From assembly GCA_964017185.1 (NCBI GenBank), contig OZ024876.1, positions 11,719,726 to 11,783,725 on the forward strand: DNA of 64,000 nt, written 5' to 3'. Position 1 is the first letter of the stretch. Every line of letters starts with the position of its first letter. Position numbers and translations under genes: made by a program. Shown here piece by piece: positions 1-10,599 of the stretch. This DNA is from Rugalucina vietnamica. Taxonomy: Eukaryota > Mollusca > Bivalvia > Lucinida > Lucinidae. The notes below the pieces were generated by a model, which was not told the DNA's origin, made no database searches, and was given only the letters and a program-made list of their open reading frames with translations.

Positions 1-230
1 CACTCAACAGATTCAGTAAGCTGCCCGGCGATGGAGATCCCTGGGCGCCGAATAACTTACTGAAACCCGGGGCATGAGAAAAACACCAGTTGAACCCCGG
101 TGGGCAAAGCTACAGACAAGAAGCTCCGGCCCCAACCAACTAAAATGAATAGCTTTATGTCGGACAATCATAGAGTCTGACGCCCGACGCACCGGCGTGC
201 AATTTAAGAAAGCAGCTTAGTTATCAACCA
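1..230 (-). mobile_element. Penelope-like retroelement, terminal-region fragment
   Basis: This stretch matches 1,760-1,990 (the same 'gatggagatccctgggcgcc' and 'aagaagctccggcccc' blocks in the same order), part of the copy at 1,293-2,406 whose reverse-transcriptase remnant reads on the minus strand. It is cut by the window edge on the left and loses similarity after about 225. No coding sequence survives. The family assignment rests on the neighbouring copy. Confidence 0.6.
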
Positions 231-239
231 TGTGGTTGG

Positions 240-975
240 GGTGAAGTGGGTGACTGTGTCAGAATCAGAATAGTTTACTGGTGAAACGCCAAACTGACAA
301 TACCACACCAGGGGGATGGGGCTTGGTCCCGAGCTCTCACAAGAGAGTACGCTGTGTGACAGCGATATCTAGCGTAAAGGCACACACGTCTGCATCTTGC
401 TGTATAAACTTGACAACCCACTTAAAAATATGGATAATTGCTTTTCATGTTCAAAATAGTCGTAAATGGCATGTATTGAAAAAATCGAAATCTGTTCTGG
501 AATTCGCGATCCCTCTCAATGTACGATTTGTCCCAAGCATGAAGCTTCGTCCAGTGTGTAAACTGATATTATTGGCCTTTCAGTAAGGGTCCAAAATTTT
601 TCGAGTAGCGCTCGAGTGAGGTGTGTCTTCAATATGGTTAAGGCCTGGTTTCTACAGATAGGTTTTCTTTTACGAAGATTATTTGTCACAGAAACTTTGG
701 CAATGAGTTTACGTTCACACACACACACAAAAAAATAATCAAGAAACAATTTTACTTAGCTCTGTCACCTTTGCCACAGTTGTTTGACAATGAAACTTCG
801 CCACAAAATTGTATTTACACGAGCATATTTTTCTGCGACAAACTTACTTTGTCAAAGAAAAATTGTCTTTGGAAACTAAGCTTACCTTTTTTTTTTGCAA
901 TGAATGCTGCAACATTACTGGTGTCATTACTGGTGTCATAATCGTATGGTAGTCACAGCAGATAGTCAGTCAGTA
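240..975. other. No gene or clear repeat recognised
   Basis: The stretch is A+T-rich with short homopolymers and a small CA run near 715-730. The short open frames show no family signature, and no inverted repeat or splice-bounded frame stands out. Confidence 0.4.
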
Positions 976-980
976 CTTTA

Positions 981-1236
981 CATTACGAAAACTTGCCCAT
1001 GCAATTTACAGTGACTTCTAAGGTTGTAAAAATTGAAAATTTTCAGTAGAAAAAAATTCGATATTTTTCTTATTTTTGCTCAAAACATAGATTGTGGGTA
1101 CTCCTTAGAACCACCTCGGCGATCTATGTTTTGGAGCAAAAATAAGAAAAATAGGCATGCCCCTGCAAACCCCAGTTTTACTATATTAAAGTGGGGTTTA
1201 AGGGGGTATTCATTGCACGGACATGTTTTCCTGAAG
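981..1236. mobile_element. Foldback MITE (CATCAGGAAAACATGTCC family)
   Basis: The left end begins CATTACGAAAAC and the right end is the reverse complement of a related end (GGACATGTTTTCCTGAAG). Between them, 'ttttgctcaaaacatagat' at about 1,075 is mirrored by 'atctatgttttggagcaaaa' at about 1,122, a foldback core. Other members lie at 4,808-5,084 and 6,672-6,908, and a half copy at 28,130-28,275. There is no coding capacity; the autonomous partner is unknown. Confidence 0.7.
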
Positions 1237-1292
1237 AAGTGCGATGTGCAGTGTGAATTTATTTAGTTATAACAGTATATTTAGTATCAGAA

Positions 1293-2406
1293 GGTACAAG
1301 TAGGCAAAGATCAGGAAAAGGCGCAATCAGAAAAAGATTCCCACTCCAAAAACCGAGGTGGGAAAAAACCAAACTAACAATCAGATACTTATACCATGAA
1401 ACATATCGTAAGCCGAATGAGCAGCTATTTTCCCAATAGGTGGCCACTCAGTTACCTTAACTTAACTAAAAATATGAAAACATACATAAGGCGCCAACAG
1501 CACAAAAAATTTTAAACACCAAGACATAAAACAAAAAGAACCACTACAGAAGTATCGACTTGGAACGATCAGTAACACAAAGTTACTGGCGGGCTTAAAC
1601 CGGTTTTACAGGTACCTAACCTCACCCTCAGCTTCTGCAGTGGTTCACAACATTTAGTTAGTTCTTCGGTCCTCGTGGTGAATCTCTAACTAGTCAATGA
1701 ATCATCAAGAACAAACAAATAAATCATGATAAACATCCTGATGAATCAAAAACCAGGACTCACAGATTGAGTAAGCTGCCCGACGATGGAGATCCCTGGG
1801 CGCCGAATAACCTACTAACTCCGGAGCAAAAGAAAAACACCAGTTGGACCCCGGTGGGCCAAGCAACAGACAAGAAGCTCCGGCCCCAACCAACTAAAAT
1901 GAATAGCTTTAAGTCGGGGCCATCATAGAGTCTGACGCCCGACCCACCGGCGTGCAATTAAAGAAGGCAGCATAGTTATCAACCATGATTGGGTTAAAAA
2001 CTAAGCATGCAGACTGTCGCATAACATTCAAGTTATAACCTATACGTCTGTAACGTGATATGATTTTTCCGAACTGAAGAGAAAAATCATTTATTCCTTT
2101 AAGTTTCTTTAATTTGTAAACCAAGTCACCATAAAATTCAGGTTCCGAAAGGCCCTCACTTAAAAGTGTCTTTAACCCAACATTATATTTGGAAATCAAT
2201 TCATAGTGTCTACGATAAAATTTAGAAAAGGTTTTTCGAAGTTTATGATACCGATAGCCCTGTTGGAGAAGTTTTGCCGTTAAACATTTATTTCGAGCGT
2301 TGAAGTCTGTAACATGATTGCAGACTCTAGCAAACCTAATAAGTTGCGAAATGTATACACCATAAGAAGCACGACGAGGAACTAGTTTTCTGGAAAATAT
2401 TTCCAT
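1293..2406 (-). mobile_element. Truncated Penelope-like retroelement copy
   Basis: It begins with GGTACAAGTAGGCAAAGATC, the outer end of the most abundant repeat of the window (also near 29,304, 34,635, 55,070, 58,296 and 60,848, and inverted at 24,166, 28,606, 43,624, 54,080, 56,955, 60,350 and 62,716). It runs into a minus-strand reverse-transcriptase C-terminal remnant. The right inverted terminal segment found in longer copies is missing, so the element is truncated. The Penelope-like label is inferred from terminal segments that occur in both orientations around the RT and from the RT motif seen at 55,896-56,153; a related non-LTR or DIRS-type class is not excluded. Confidence 0.55.
1909..2406 (-). 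pseudogene. Reverse transcriptase C-terminal (post-palm) fragment
   Basis: An open frame of 165 residues on the minus strand. It contains the segment RRASYGVYISQLIRFARVC followed by a basic stretch (KLLQQGYRYHKLRKTFSKF) that I recognise from retroelement reverse transcriptases common in bivalves and other invertebrates, where it follows the RT palm and thumb. The catalytic palm (motif with YxDD) is absent here, so this is a 5'-truncated remnant and the ATG at 2,404-2,406 is not a real start. Decayed versions of the same segment lie at 55,255-55,796 and 61,028-61,573; their copies show frameshifts, whereas this one stays open. No GIY-YIG endonuclease motif is visible. Confidence 0.6.
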
Positions 2407-2671
2407 TCGCTACGAAGCATTTACTTTAATTAGTAAATTGCTTTAATGTGTAATGATTCAGAAACAAGTCATTTTTATGGTCGCTAGCGCAATAAAGACC
2501 ACTTCCAACAAAGGACATTTATGTTTGAACATTGCCGTTATGATAGCAGGCAGGCATCGTGAGACAACAAACAAACAGTTCACATTAGAAAACGGCCCAA
2601 TTCATGGGAGGTGTGGGGGGGGGGGGGTGAGAAGAAATGAGGACCATGTTTAGTAAGCTGATAACACAAAT

Positions 2672-2913
2672 GAGCCTGTGCATGAGAAAGCCAGCAATTT
2701 TAGTTTCCGAAGAGTTCCGACACAAACCGGGCTGTTCAGTCACAGAAGAAGGCTAGATGCTTGAAATGTTGTCTTTAAGTAGAAGACGAATTGTACTACA
2801 ATGTATCCACGAAGCGAAAACAAAGGCGCTGATCAGCTTCGCAGTTACTGCGAAGCTGATCTGCACCTTTATTTTCGCATATGTAGATTGTTGGTTTTCT
2901 TGTGCAGCGGCTC
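2672..2913. mobile_element. MITE, GAGCCGCCTCATGAGAAAAC family
   Basis: Imperfect TIRs (GAGCC...GGCTC) enclose an internal perfect hairpin (GCTGATCAGCTTCGCAGTTACTGCGAAGCTGATC region at 2,830-2,870; key arms GATCAGCTTCGCAGT and ACTGCGAAGCTGATC). It is flanked by AAAT on both sides (2,668-2,671 and 2,914-2,917), a 4-bp target duplication. At least eight further full or partial copies lie in the window. Confidence 0.8.
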
Positions 2914-2917
2914 AAAT

Positions 2918-3735
2918 ATCACCACTTCAGTGATGCTAAGTGTTACTCTTACACAATTAAATGAATGATATAAATCAATGATACGCATTTTTTACTTTTC
3001 ATTATTCACTACATGATTTAATCATTGACTACGAGAGCACATTCAGAATTTCGTGGAAAAACGCAATGAGATGGATCAATTCTTTACATGTGATTGACTC
3101 ACACCATATTCTTCCAAGGGATACCCTTCGTCAAACAATAAGATGACGTCGCGACGTCATTTTTTTCTAGCGTTCACACTTGCGATGTTTCTACATCTAT
3201 TGAGGGCACGTTAATCTAAAACTTTGGTAGGGATCACTTTCATTAAATCACATACAGGAATACTTTTTCACAATCAGGCTACTGATCAGATTTGAATTTA
3301 GTTTTCACCGCGCAACTTAGGACTGCCTTCAGGGCATTTACAGTTAAAAAAGTTTTTTTGGTAAAGCGCGTTTTGAAAAACTCTATTTCGTTAATTAGAT
3401 ATCAGCCTTTTCATGCTAAGAAATGTTTTGTAATTAAATGTTTCTTGCTAGGGGTAAAAGTGTACCCACTAGACCCGTCTGGTGCTATGACAAACTTTAG
3501 GGGTGCATAATTGATTTATTTTTAAACTCTTTACAATTGACATGTATCGATCATGCCCCCGGCATAATTCTGACGACTTGACCCTTATTCTAACTTTTGA
3601 GTAGTATAATTCCATTCATTCAAATGCTTTCGGATGATTTAACTCGATGAACATTCTAGTCATTTAAAGTGCCTTTTAATTCTTTTTATCTGTTGCGTAC
3701 GCCACATTTAATACTCGTGTGCTGCAAATGATGTC
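2918..3735. other. Unassigned region upstream of the ligand exon
   Basis: No gene is recognised. It contains the 18-bp palindrome at 3,143-3,160 and A+T-rich sequence. The short plus-strand frame at 3,292-3,510 has no motif and is probably chance. Upstream exons or promoter sequence of the gene ending at 4,681 could lie here or further left, but none can be supported. Confidence 0.35.
3143..3160. promoter_or_regulatory. 18-bp perfect palindrome with two CRE-like half sites
   Basis: ATGACGTCGCGACGTCAT is identical to its reverse complement and holds two TGACGTC cores, the CREB/ATF recognition type. It lies about 1.1 kb upstream of the ligand exon. Regulatory function is inference only. Confidence 0.3.
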
Positions 3736-3739
3736 ATAG

Positions 3740-4050
3740 AATCTGGCCCCCGCCCATTGGGGCCTAGGAGAAATAGATGGGCTGCTTGTGCCTCCAGGCA
3801 AATCTTATGCTCTACTGACCGACCATCTGATTACTTGCTAACCGCTCATGCCTGAGCCTGCCCAGGAAAAGTGGTCCATACACAACCTTTTTGGCTTAGT
3901 TGGGTGGTTATTTATGAAGCACATTTTGAGTGTCATGACATCCTTATGTCCCATAAAATGGAGGCGACGTGCCGACATGACAATTGCTGTTGACTAGGGC
4001 ATAAAGCATCAATTCAAACAAACAAACAAACAAACAAACAAACAAACAAG
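3740..4050 (+). mobile_element. SINE-like element with (CAAA)n tail
   Basis: It shares an ordered set of blocks with 27,160-27,440: 'gaccgaccatctg', 'cctgcccaggaaaagtgg', 'tgtcatgacatcctta', 'atggaggcgac', 'gctgttgac' and 'aaagcatcaattcaaac'. It ends in a (CAAA)n run at 4,016-4,049. Simple-repeat tails are typical of SINE/LINE-mobilised short elements. No tRNA-like A/B-box head is recognised. Confidence 0.5.
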
Positions 4051-4275
4051 CTTCATCTAGCCGAATAAATTGATAAATATATTACGTGGTGCAAGATTTT
4101 GGCGTTGTGTATATTCTCATTATTTTTCAGACAGCACAACGTTTTAGTGGTTATTTTACGTAACCGTTGTCCACAACAATTAGGATATTCACTCCGGCGT
4201 ATATATAAACAATGCAAAAAATGTACCTAGTGGCTGTTTAGTTACTGTACATTATTATATTTTATTTATTTTCAG

Positions 4276-4681
4276 CACGATATCAATGAAACAGAAAAGG
4301 TACGATGAACGTTCATATATACGTGGCAACACTGGTGAACTACTCACCGTACCTCAAGAGTGCTGTCCCTCTATCACTCAAGGAATCGCTCCACTAGGAG
4401 GCATATCAAGAGAAGGGGCGCTACTCCAACTCTTTCGGGATTCCAGCACTATACAGAAATTCTACGAAACTACGTGTGCACCAGGCGTTCAAGGTTTACC
4501 GTGTCGCTATATAGACCCTGTTTACCGCCATAGATCCAGATGTGAGCAAAAATATACTTATATGTACGCTATTGTTAAAGACTTTAATGTTACTCAGCCG
4601 TACCGAATAGATTATATGAAAGTGAAATCCGCATGCACGTGCACAGTCACTGTAGAAGAGCCAGAACTGTTCGGTGTATGA
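4276..4681 (+). CDS. Spaetzle/neurotrophin-like cystine-knot ligand, terminal exon
   Basis: A polypyrimidine-AG acceptor ends at 4,275 (ttatttattttcag), and the open frame runs to TGA at 4,679-4,681. From the first ATG the encoded segment is 131 residues with seven cysteines at 26, 27, 64, 73, 86, 117 and 119. The pattern FYETTC, then a C before YIDP, RCEQKYTY and a final CxC matches the Spaetzle/NGF-type cystine-knot domain of secreted ligands that act on Toll or Trk-like receptors. KQKR at residues 2-5 resembles a furin-type processing site just before the mature domain. The ATG at 4,286 is probably internal: the frame is open back to the acceptor, with one base completing a split codon. 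Signal peptide and prodomain exons were not found upstream. It is intact, with no sign of decay, and is the only convincing host coding sequence here. Family recognition is by cysteine spacing and motif; the subfamily is unknown. Confidence 0.75.
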
Positions 4682-4807
4682 CAATTATTGTTAGATATTT
4701 TTGACAGGTTAGACATGCTTATTCGAAAGCACAAAACAGATTAACTGAAATTTTGCTACTTTTTTTTCGTGTCGTTTGAAATTCTTCCAATTATGTATTT
4801 TAAAACA

Positions 4808-5084
4808 CATTACGAAAACATGCCCATGCAAAACATGGAGATTTTTTCATGTGTAAAAATTGATAATTTCATTTGAAAAAAAAATGATATTTTTCTTATT
4901 TTTGCTCAAAACATAGATTGTGGGTACACGTTAGAACTGCCTCGCCGAGGCGGTTCTAACGAGTACCCACAATCTATGTTTTGGAGCAAAAATAAGAAAA
5001 ATAGGTTAACCCCTGCATACCCGTTTTGCTATATAAATGTGGGGTTCAAGGGGGTATACATTACATGGACATGTTTTCCTGATG
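4808..5084. mobile_element. Foldback MITE with near-perfect palindromic core
   Basis: The ends CATTACGAAAACATGCCC and GGACATGTTTTCCTGATG are imperfect TIRs. At 4,886-5,010 two arms (cttatttttgctcaaaacat and its complement atgttttggagcaaaaataag) form a long hairpin around CGCCGAGGCG. Same family as 981-1,236 and 6,672-6,908. Non-coding. Confidence 0.75.
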
Positions 5085-5340
5085 AGCATTGCCATTTTCC
5101 TCGAACCGTATCAAAATATTATCAAGATATTGGCTACGGGAACAAATTGTTATATAATTATAGACTCATTTCTGTATTTCGGATTTTACTCTTTTTTTTT
5201 TTTTGCAATTACTGCGGGCACTTTAGTATGTAATTTTGGGGGTTGGTCGTTGAAAATGAGCTCTTACCTCAAGCTTATTTTCGGTCGAAGAAGCTTCTTT
5301 TGTTGTTTACCGAGTTCTTAAAAATGCTGTGGTATTAATT

Positions 5341-5614
5341 GAGCCGCGTCATGAGAAAACCGGGTTTTTGCATATGCGAAAACAAATTACTGAAGAGCTG
5401 ATCTGCGAATGTGTTTTCGCTACACGGATAGTACGATTCTTCTGTACGATTAGGGGGCGGGCTGATCCTAATGTTGATAGAACTTGTAGCCCAACCCCTA
5501 GTACATAAAAGGGCAATAAATATGTTTAAACTAGATTCTTCTGTAGTTGTACAGGCCGGTTTGTGTCAGACCTGGTCGGAAACCCAAAGAACTGGCTTTC
5601 TCCAGTCGGGGCTC
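5341..5614 (+). mobile_element. MITE, GAGCCGCC family, with internal insertion
   Basis: It starts GAGCCGCGTCATGAGAAAAC and ends with a decayed inverted end (GGGGCTC). Compared with other copies it carries extra sequence at about 5,447-5,533, flanked by the same 12 bases (GATTCTTCTGTA at 5,435 and 5,534). This may be a small insertion with a target duplication, although part of that 12-mer is native to the family. Confidence 0.6.
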
Positions 5615-5649
5615 AAATGTGGCACCCGATGGACCTTTCGTTAATATTC

Positions 5650-5855
5650 GAGCCGCCTCGTGGGAAAACCAACAATGTGGTTTCCGAACACGTCCGACAC
5701 AAACCGAGCTGTACAAGCACATAAGCAGGCTAGAAGCTTGAAATTTCGGATTTAAGAAGAAGGGGAAGTGTACTATCCGTGAAGTTACCGCGAAGCTGAT
5801 CTGCGTCTTTGATTTCGCATATGCAGATTCGGTTGGTTATTTCATGAGGCGGTTC
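5650..5855 (-). mobile_element. MITE, GAGCCGCC family, opposite orientation
   Basis: GAGCCGCCTCGTGGGAAAAC at the left and GGCGGTTC at the right are the TIRs. The internal order is reversed relative to the copy ending at 5,614, so the two lie head to head 35 bp apart. Non-coding. Confidence 0.7.
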
Positions 5856-6384
5856 AATTTTATTTTTTTTGAATAAAAATTACTTTTGAAACAAAAACAA
5901 ACAATTTCGAATCCCAAAAAGTTGAAAAAAAGAAGAAGAACGTTTTACACTTGAGCAATCATTTAAATGGGTAACTGGTATAAATGGGCAAATAGGTTAC
6001 TGTATAGGCGGCAAACTTTAATATTCATATCTAGGCGTGGTCGGCTAGTCCATCTGTTCAAGTAGGGAGATTATAGAAAAGCCGAACTCAGTCAGCCTAG
6101 ACCGCTGTCACGTATATTTACCGTTAGAAATCAGCTACCTGTATTTTGTCCGAGCCAGTGAATTAGACAATCTCGTATTTCATTCTTATTTTCTAACGGA
6201 AAACATGTGAGTTGAATCTTTTAATAATTGTATACCTAAGCTTTTACCTAAGTCGAAGGTAGACCATACCCAATAATGTATTCATGAGGTAAAGCCCATG
6301 CAGTGACCTATTTGCCGAATTATCTACCAAATTAGAAGATTTATTGTAAATATGAAATCACATCAAAGTTGTATTTTAAAAATT

Positions 6385-6619
6385 GAGCCGCCGCATACGA
6401 AAACCAACACAATTCATAGGCGAAAACAAAGGCGCAGATCAGCTTCGCAGTAACTGCGGAGCAGATCAGCGCCTTTGTTTTTCGCTACATGAATGTACAA
6501 ATCCACTTCTTTCTAAATCCAAAAATTTCAAACTTCTAGCCATGTTCTGTGACAGCGCAGACCGGTTTGTGTCAGACTTGTTTCGAAACCACATTGTTGG
6601 TTTTCTCGTGCAACGGTTC
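6385..6619 (+). mobile_element. MITE, GAGCCGCC family
   Basis: TIRs GAGCCGCC and GGTTC enclose the GCGCAGATCAGCTTCGCAGT / ACTGCGGAGCAGATCAGCGC hairpin. AATT flanks both ends (6,381-6,384 and 6,620-6,623). The plus-strand frame across it is a by-product. Confidence 0.8.
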
Positions 6620-6671
6620 AATTAATTGTGCAATTACTGAGACTTGACTATAGTTTAGACCGATACGGCAC

Positions 6672-6908
6672 CATCAAGAAAACATGTCCATGAAAAGTAC
6701 ACCCCCTTGAACCCCACCTTCATATAGAAAAACTGGGGTTTACAGGGGTATACCTATTTTTCTTATTTTTGCTCAAAACATAGATTGTGGGTACTCGTTA
6801 GAGCCGCCTCGGCGCTTGAAAAATAGGTATACCCCTGCATACCCCAGTTTTGCTATATAAAAGTGGGGTTTGAGGGGGTGCACATTAAACGGACATGTTT
6901 TCCTGATG
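6672..6908. mobile_element. Foldback MITE
   Basis: CATCAAGAAAACATGTCC at the left is mirrored by GGACATGTTTTCCTGATG at the right. Internally, 'ccccaccttcatatag' is mirrored by 'ctatataaaagtgggg'. Same family as 4,808-5,084. Confidence 0.8.
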
Positions 6909-7810
6909 AGCATGTACGAGGGGTGTTCTTTAATACTTGTCATTTGCTTGATTACTTTTCCCGTGAACTATCAATGAGAATAATGTTTATGTGTGGCGAA
7001 AGCTTAAATCTTTTCTGGTCAGATTAACATCAAAATCATTGCTTTATGACGCACGGTCATATACTAAAGTAGTAATCGCATTCTAAAACAAGGTACAGTA
7101 ATGACACTGCGTTGTTTTTCGGTTAATTTACAAAATTTTATTTCTATCAGAAGTATAGAAAAAATTATACATTCGCAACAATATATAGACCCACTTCCAC
7201 TTTACACATGAATTTGCCAGTTAAATGTGCAACAGAAAACATTATTGTAGAATGTATTAACTTTGGCTTAAATATAGTTTGAATATACGCCATTTAAAAT
7301 CACCTGTACGTGGTACGCCTTTCAATATTTTCATATTTTGAAAATTGGATAGTATGGTGAGTATCTCAAATTTATGGTTATCTTAATTTCGTCTGAAATG
7401 GGCTAAATGGATATTCACTGTAAAATGCTAAACCGGCTATTAAACATTTACGCCAGGCTTATGGTGAAACATGTCCACAGTTTCTATGACAGCTATCTGT
7501 CTCTATCGTAATAGATTCCCAGTCAAATTTTCTGATTGAAAACGTCTACCAAATTGATTCTTAAATTTACCAAGAAAATATATTTTGGCAAGTTATAGTG
7601 ATATTAGCACAGGATTACATTGTAGTATGAGCACCTCTGTGTTATCTTTCATAATTTTACTACTCATAAATCAAGTTTTTAGAGGATAAAGAATCCAAAA
7701 CTCGTATCAATGGAATCAGCAAAGATCTGCTAAAAAGCAGCAGTAAGGACATAAAATTATAAGGCTCTGAAACTTCTATATCGCCGTTTTTCAATTAAAC
7801 AATTTATTTT
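6909..7810. other. Nothing recognised
   Basis: A+T-rich sequence without long frames, tandem repeats or clear inverted repeats on either strand. Confidence 0.35.
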
Positions 7811-9121
7811 AGGATGGGCTTGTTCTGTATCAACGCAACACCAAATAAAATATAACTATTCTTTTATTCAATGCTCTTAGTATATCTGGCATAAATAAGG
7901 GCAATAAAAGCAAATTGATAATTGTTTCTGGATGGAACTGATTGGCCGCAGAGCAGAAATGAAGTCTGCTTGGTTATACCAAGTCGGACTTGCATTGAAA
8001 TTTTAGCTCCCCAGAAGTTGTTCAAGCACTGAAACTTCTTGGGGGCTATAATTTATTTAGAATTTCCGCCTACTAAACAATGAAGAGTTATAACAAAACC
8101 ATGAAAGCTGTTGTTCCGCTCTGCGACAAGTCAACTCAGTAGTAAAAGTTTTCTTGTGAAATACTCCTTAGTGATCATATTCATTCACTTCAAATAGATG
8201 TATTCCTTAAAATGAAGCTGTCATTGTCCATTTTAGGCTTATTGATAATTATTCCATTCTATATAATAATTGGCCAGAAAATATGAATCTGGTTATTGTC
8301 CATGGCTTTTGTCCCATGCATATTTAGTTTGTAATCAGTTTTGTCCGATTTTGTCCTGTCTTTTGAAGGTTTAAAGTAAGTTGTTTGAGCATGGTAAAAT
8401 CCTCCACTTAGCATTGTAAAATCCTCTGGCAAGTCAGCTTCATCTAGCACTCACCCACTGACCCTTCATCTGAAAGTACATATCTAAAAACAGTATCTGG
8501 AATTCCAGTATGAAAATGATGATGTTAATTCGCCTAGCATTTATAACTGGCCGTTCTAAGGTGGTAGTACTGTTGTGGCATATTTATTTCTCTTTTCAAT
8601 GTGTGTTTCATCGATGTTAACATATTAAGTCATTTTGTCCTGGATAGTGCATCTGGGTGGACACCATCTGGGAAAGAGCTGCTCCTGGGTGTTGAAGATA
8701 TGCTTGAAATGTTTATATATCAACTTTATTTCACCTTTTGGTGTTGCAAACATGTTTGTGCTTGTTCCTGGTCATTGTTTATTGTTATTGTAATAAGGGA
8801 GTGGTGGGTGGGTTTTGCTTCTGAGAACTGGATCTCCACAGAACAAGAAGTTGTCAGGTCACATGGTATATTGATGACATCAGAGGACCAGCATGACATC
8901 ACACCTGATCATGTGATTTGCACTGTCAGTCATGTGACTTAGATCATGTGACCTCAAAGATGTATAATTGATTGACAGTCAGGAAAACACTTAATTGAAT
9001 TGATTATCATTTCTTAAACCAATAGAATGAAATGATGTGGAGGTACTTACGAAAAGCTGAAAACAAGAACAGAAGCAAGCCCGACCAAAATAAATGCAAA
9101 ATACTGCTTAAGACAGTATTT
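7811..9121. mobile_element. Element 1 of a head-to-tail pair (D end ... E end)
   Basis: The left 260 bp (7,811-8,070) recurs almost identically at 9,133-9,392, and the right about 300 bp (8,813-9,121) recurs at 12,957-13,252. The order is therefore D-E-D-E, as expected for two related elements in tandem. The D end begins GGATGGGCTTG and the E end contains CAAGCCCGACC, its approximate reverse complement, so short TIRs are likely. E closes with a hairpin (AATACTG...CAGTATT). The internal 740 bp carries no recognisable protein. Confidence 0.55.
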
Positions 9122-10599
9122 TTTCTTATTTTAGGATGGGCTTGTTCTGTATCAACGCAACACCAAATAAAATATAACTATTCTTTTATTCAATGCTCTT
9201 AGTATATCTGGCATAAATAAGGGCAATAAAAGCAAATTGATAATTGTTTCTGGATGGAACTGATTGGCCGCAGAGCAGAAATGAAGTCTGCTTGGTTATA
9301 CCAAGTCGGGCTTGCATTGAAATTTTAACTCCCCAGAAGTTGTTCAAGCACTGAAACTTCTTGGGGGCTATAATTTATTTAGAATTTCCGCCACGAAAAT
9401 ATTTAAGAAAATATTTTCCCCCAAATTCTAAATTATTTTTATTTTATCTAAGGAAAATGTGGCTTCTTCTCATGTGGGTAATACCTTTTTAAAGATTCAT
9501 TTTAGTGTTAAGTTAGTAATTAATCATTAATAAATACTGTACCGGTAATTAAACTCTGCGGCCATAGACAAAAAGTTTTTCCCCCACGTGAAACTGGAAA
9601 GTATATATGTAATTAGTATTACAGCCATTTCGGAAAAATCTTTTAGTCATTTACAGGGTTTATTATGAGACTATAGTTCATAATAACACTTATTCTTGCA
9701 CAAAACTTTATCACTTTGGAAAAGATGGATACATATTTGAATAATAGCTAAAATGTCAAGGCATTCCAAGACTTTATTTTGCTGTGCTTATCTTTGTTTA
9801 TGTAACTGAGCAGTCAGATGTGTGTATGTTTTAAAAGCTGTTAAACTTTACTTCACCTTTGTTAAGGGTATGACGACAGGGGCCTGAGAGTGCCTCGCTG
9901 TTCTTGGATTTAGGACACTCCTGTTGCATTGATCATCATTCTGGTATGAAGTGGCCGTCTCTATGCAGTCCCCACTTCTGTATGTCTGGGACTCTCCAGG
10001 AAAATAGAATAGCTGAAACTCAATAAACTGGATATTAATTGTGGTGTTAATCAAGGTGTATCATTTGTTATTTTGGAAAATTTTCCCACTTTGGGTTATA
10101 GACTGGTTTAATATTTGGTTTTGCTTGCGCTTGATCTGATATCATGCTTACATTTGCTTTCATTTCGGGCAAGGCCCCTATTCTAATTATGGCTATTCCT
10201 TTAAATTTGTTTGCCATAAATGATTTATGGACCAGCTAGAGGTTTGTTCACAACCCACGGTTAAATAAATGTGAGCCACTGACAATTCCAAGGTCATAGT
10301 TCTGTTGTTGATTGTGCCAGGACAACTTTAATAGAGAATAAGAGCTGTTCTTTGATAATTCATATTTACTTTTATCTATCTTGGTTTTGCATCAGGGGTT
10401 AATTTTGAGTGTCACCTTCAAGCCAGTTAATAGAAAGTATTGATCGGCTTCGCTTAAGTATTTTCAAAATTGAAAATATTAACATTCAGTTTAAAGTAGA
10501 ACAGATGTATGCCGCAATCTATTCTAATGCGACCTTATGATTCAGATGTGCCCATATAAAACCAAAAGGTTTAGGGATTTGACTGGGTGCAAGGCTGAT

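Noticed and set aside
4496-4684. Minus-strand frame of 62 residues
   Set aside because: It is the antisense shadow of the Spaetzle-like exon.
8601-8942. Plus-strand frame of 113 residues
   Set aside because: Its second half lies in the E repeat, whose other copy does not keep the upstream part; no domain is visible.
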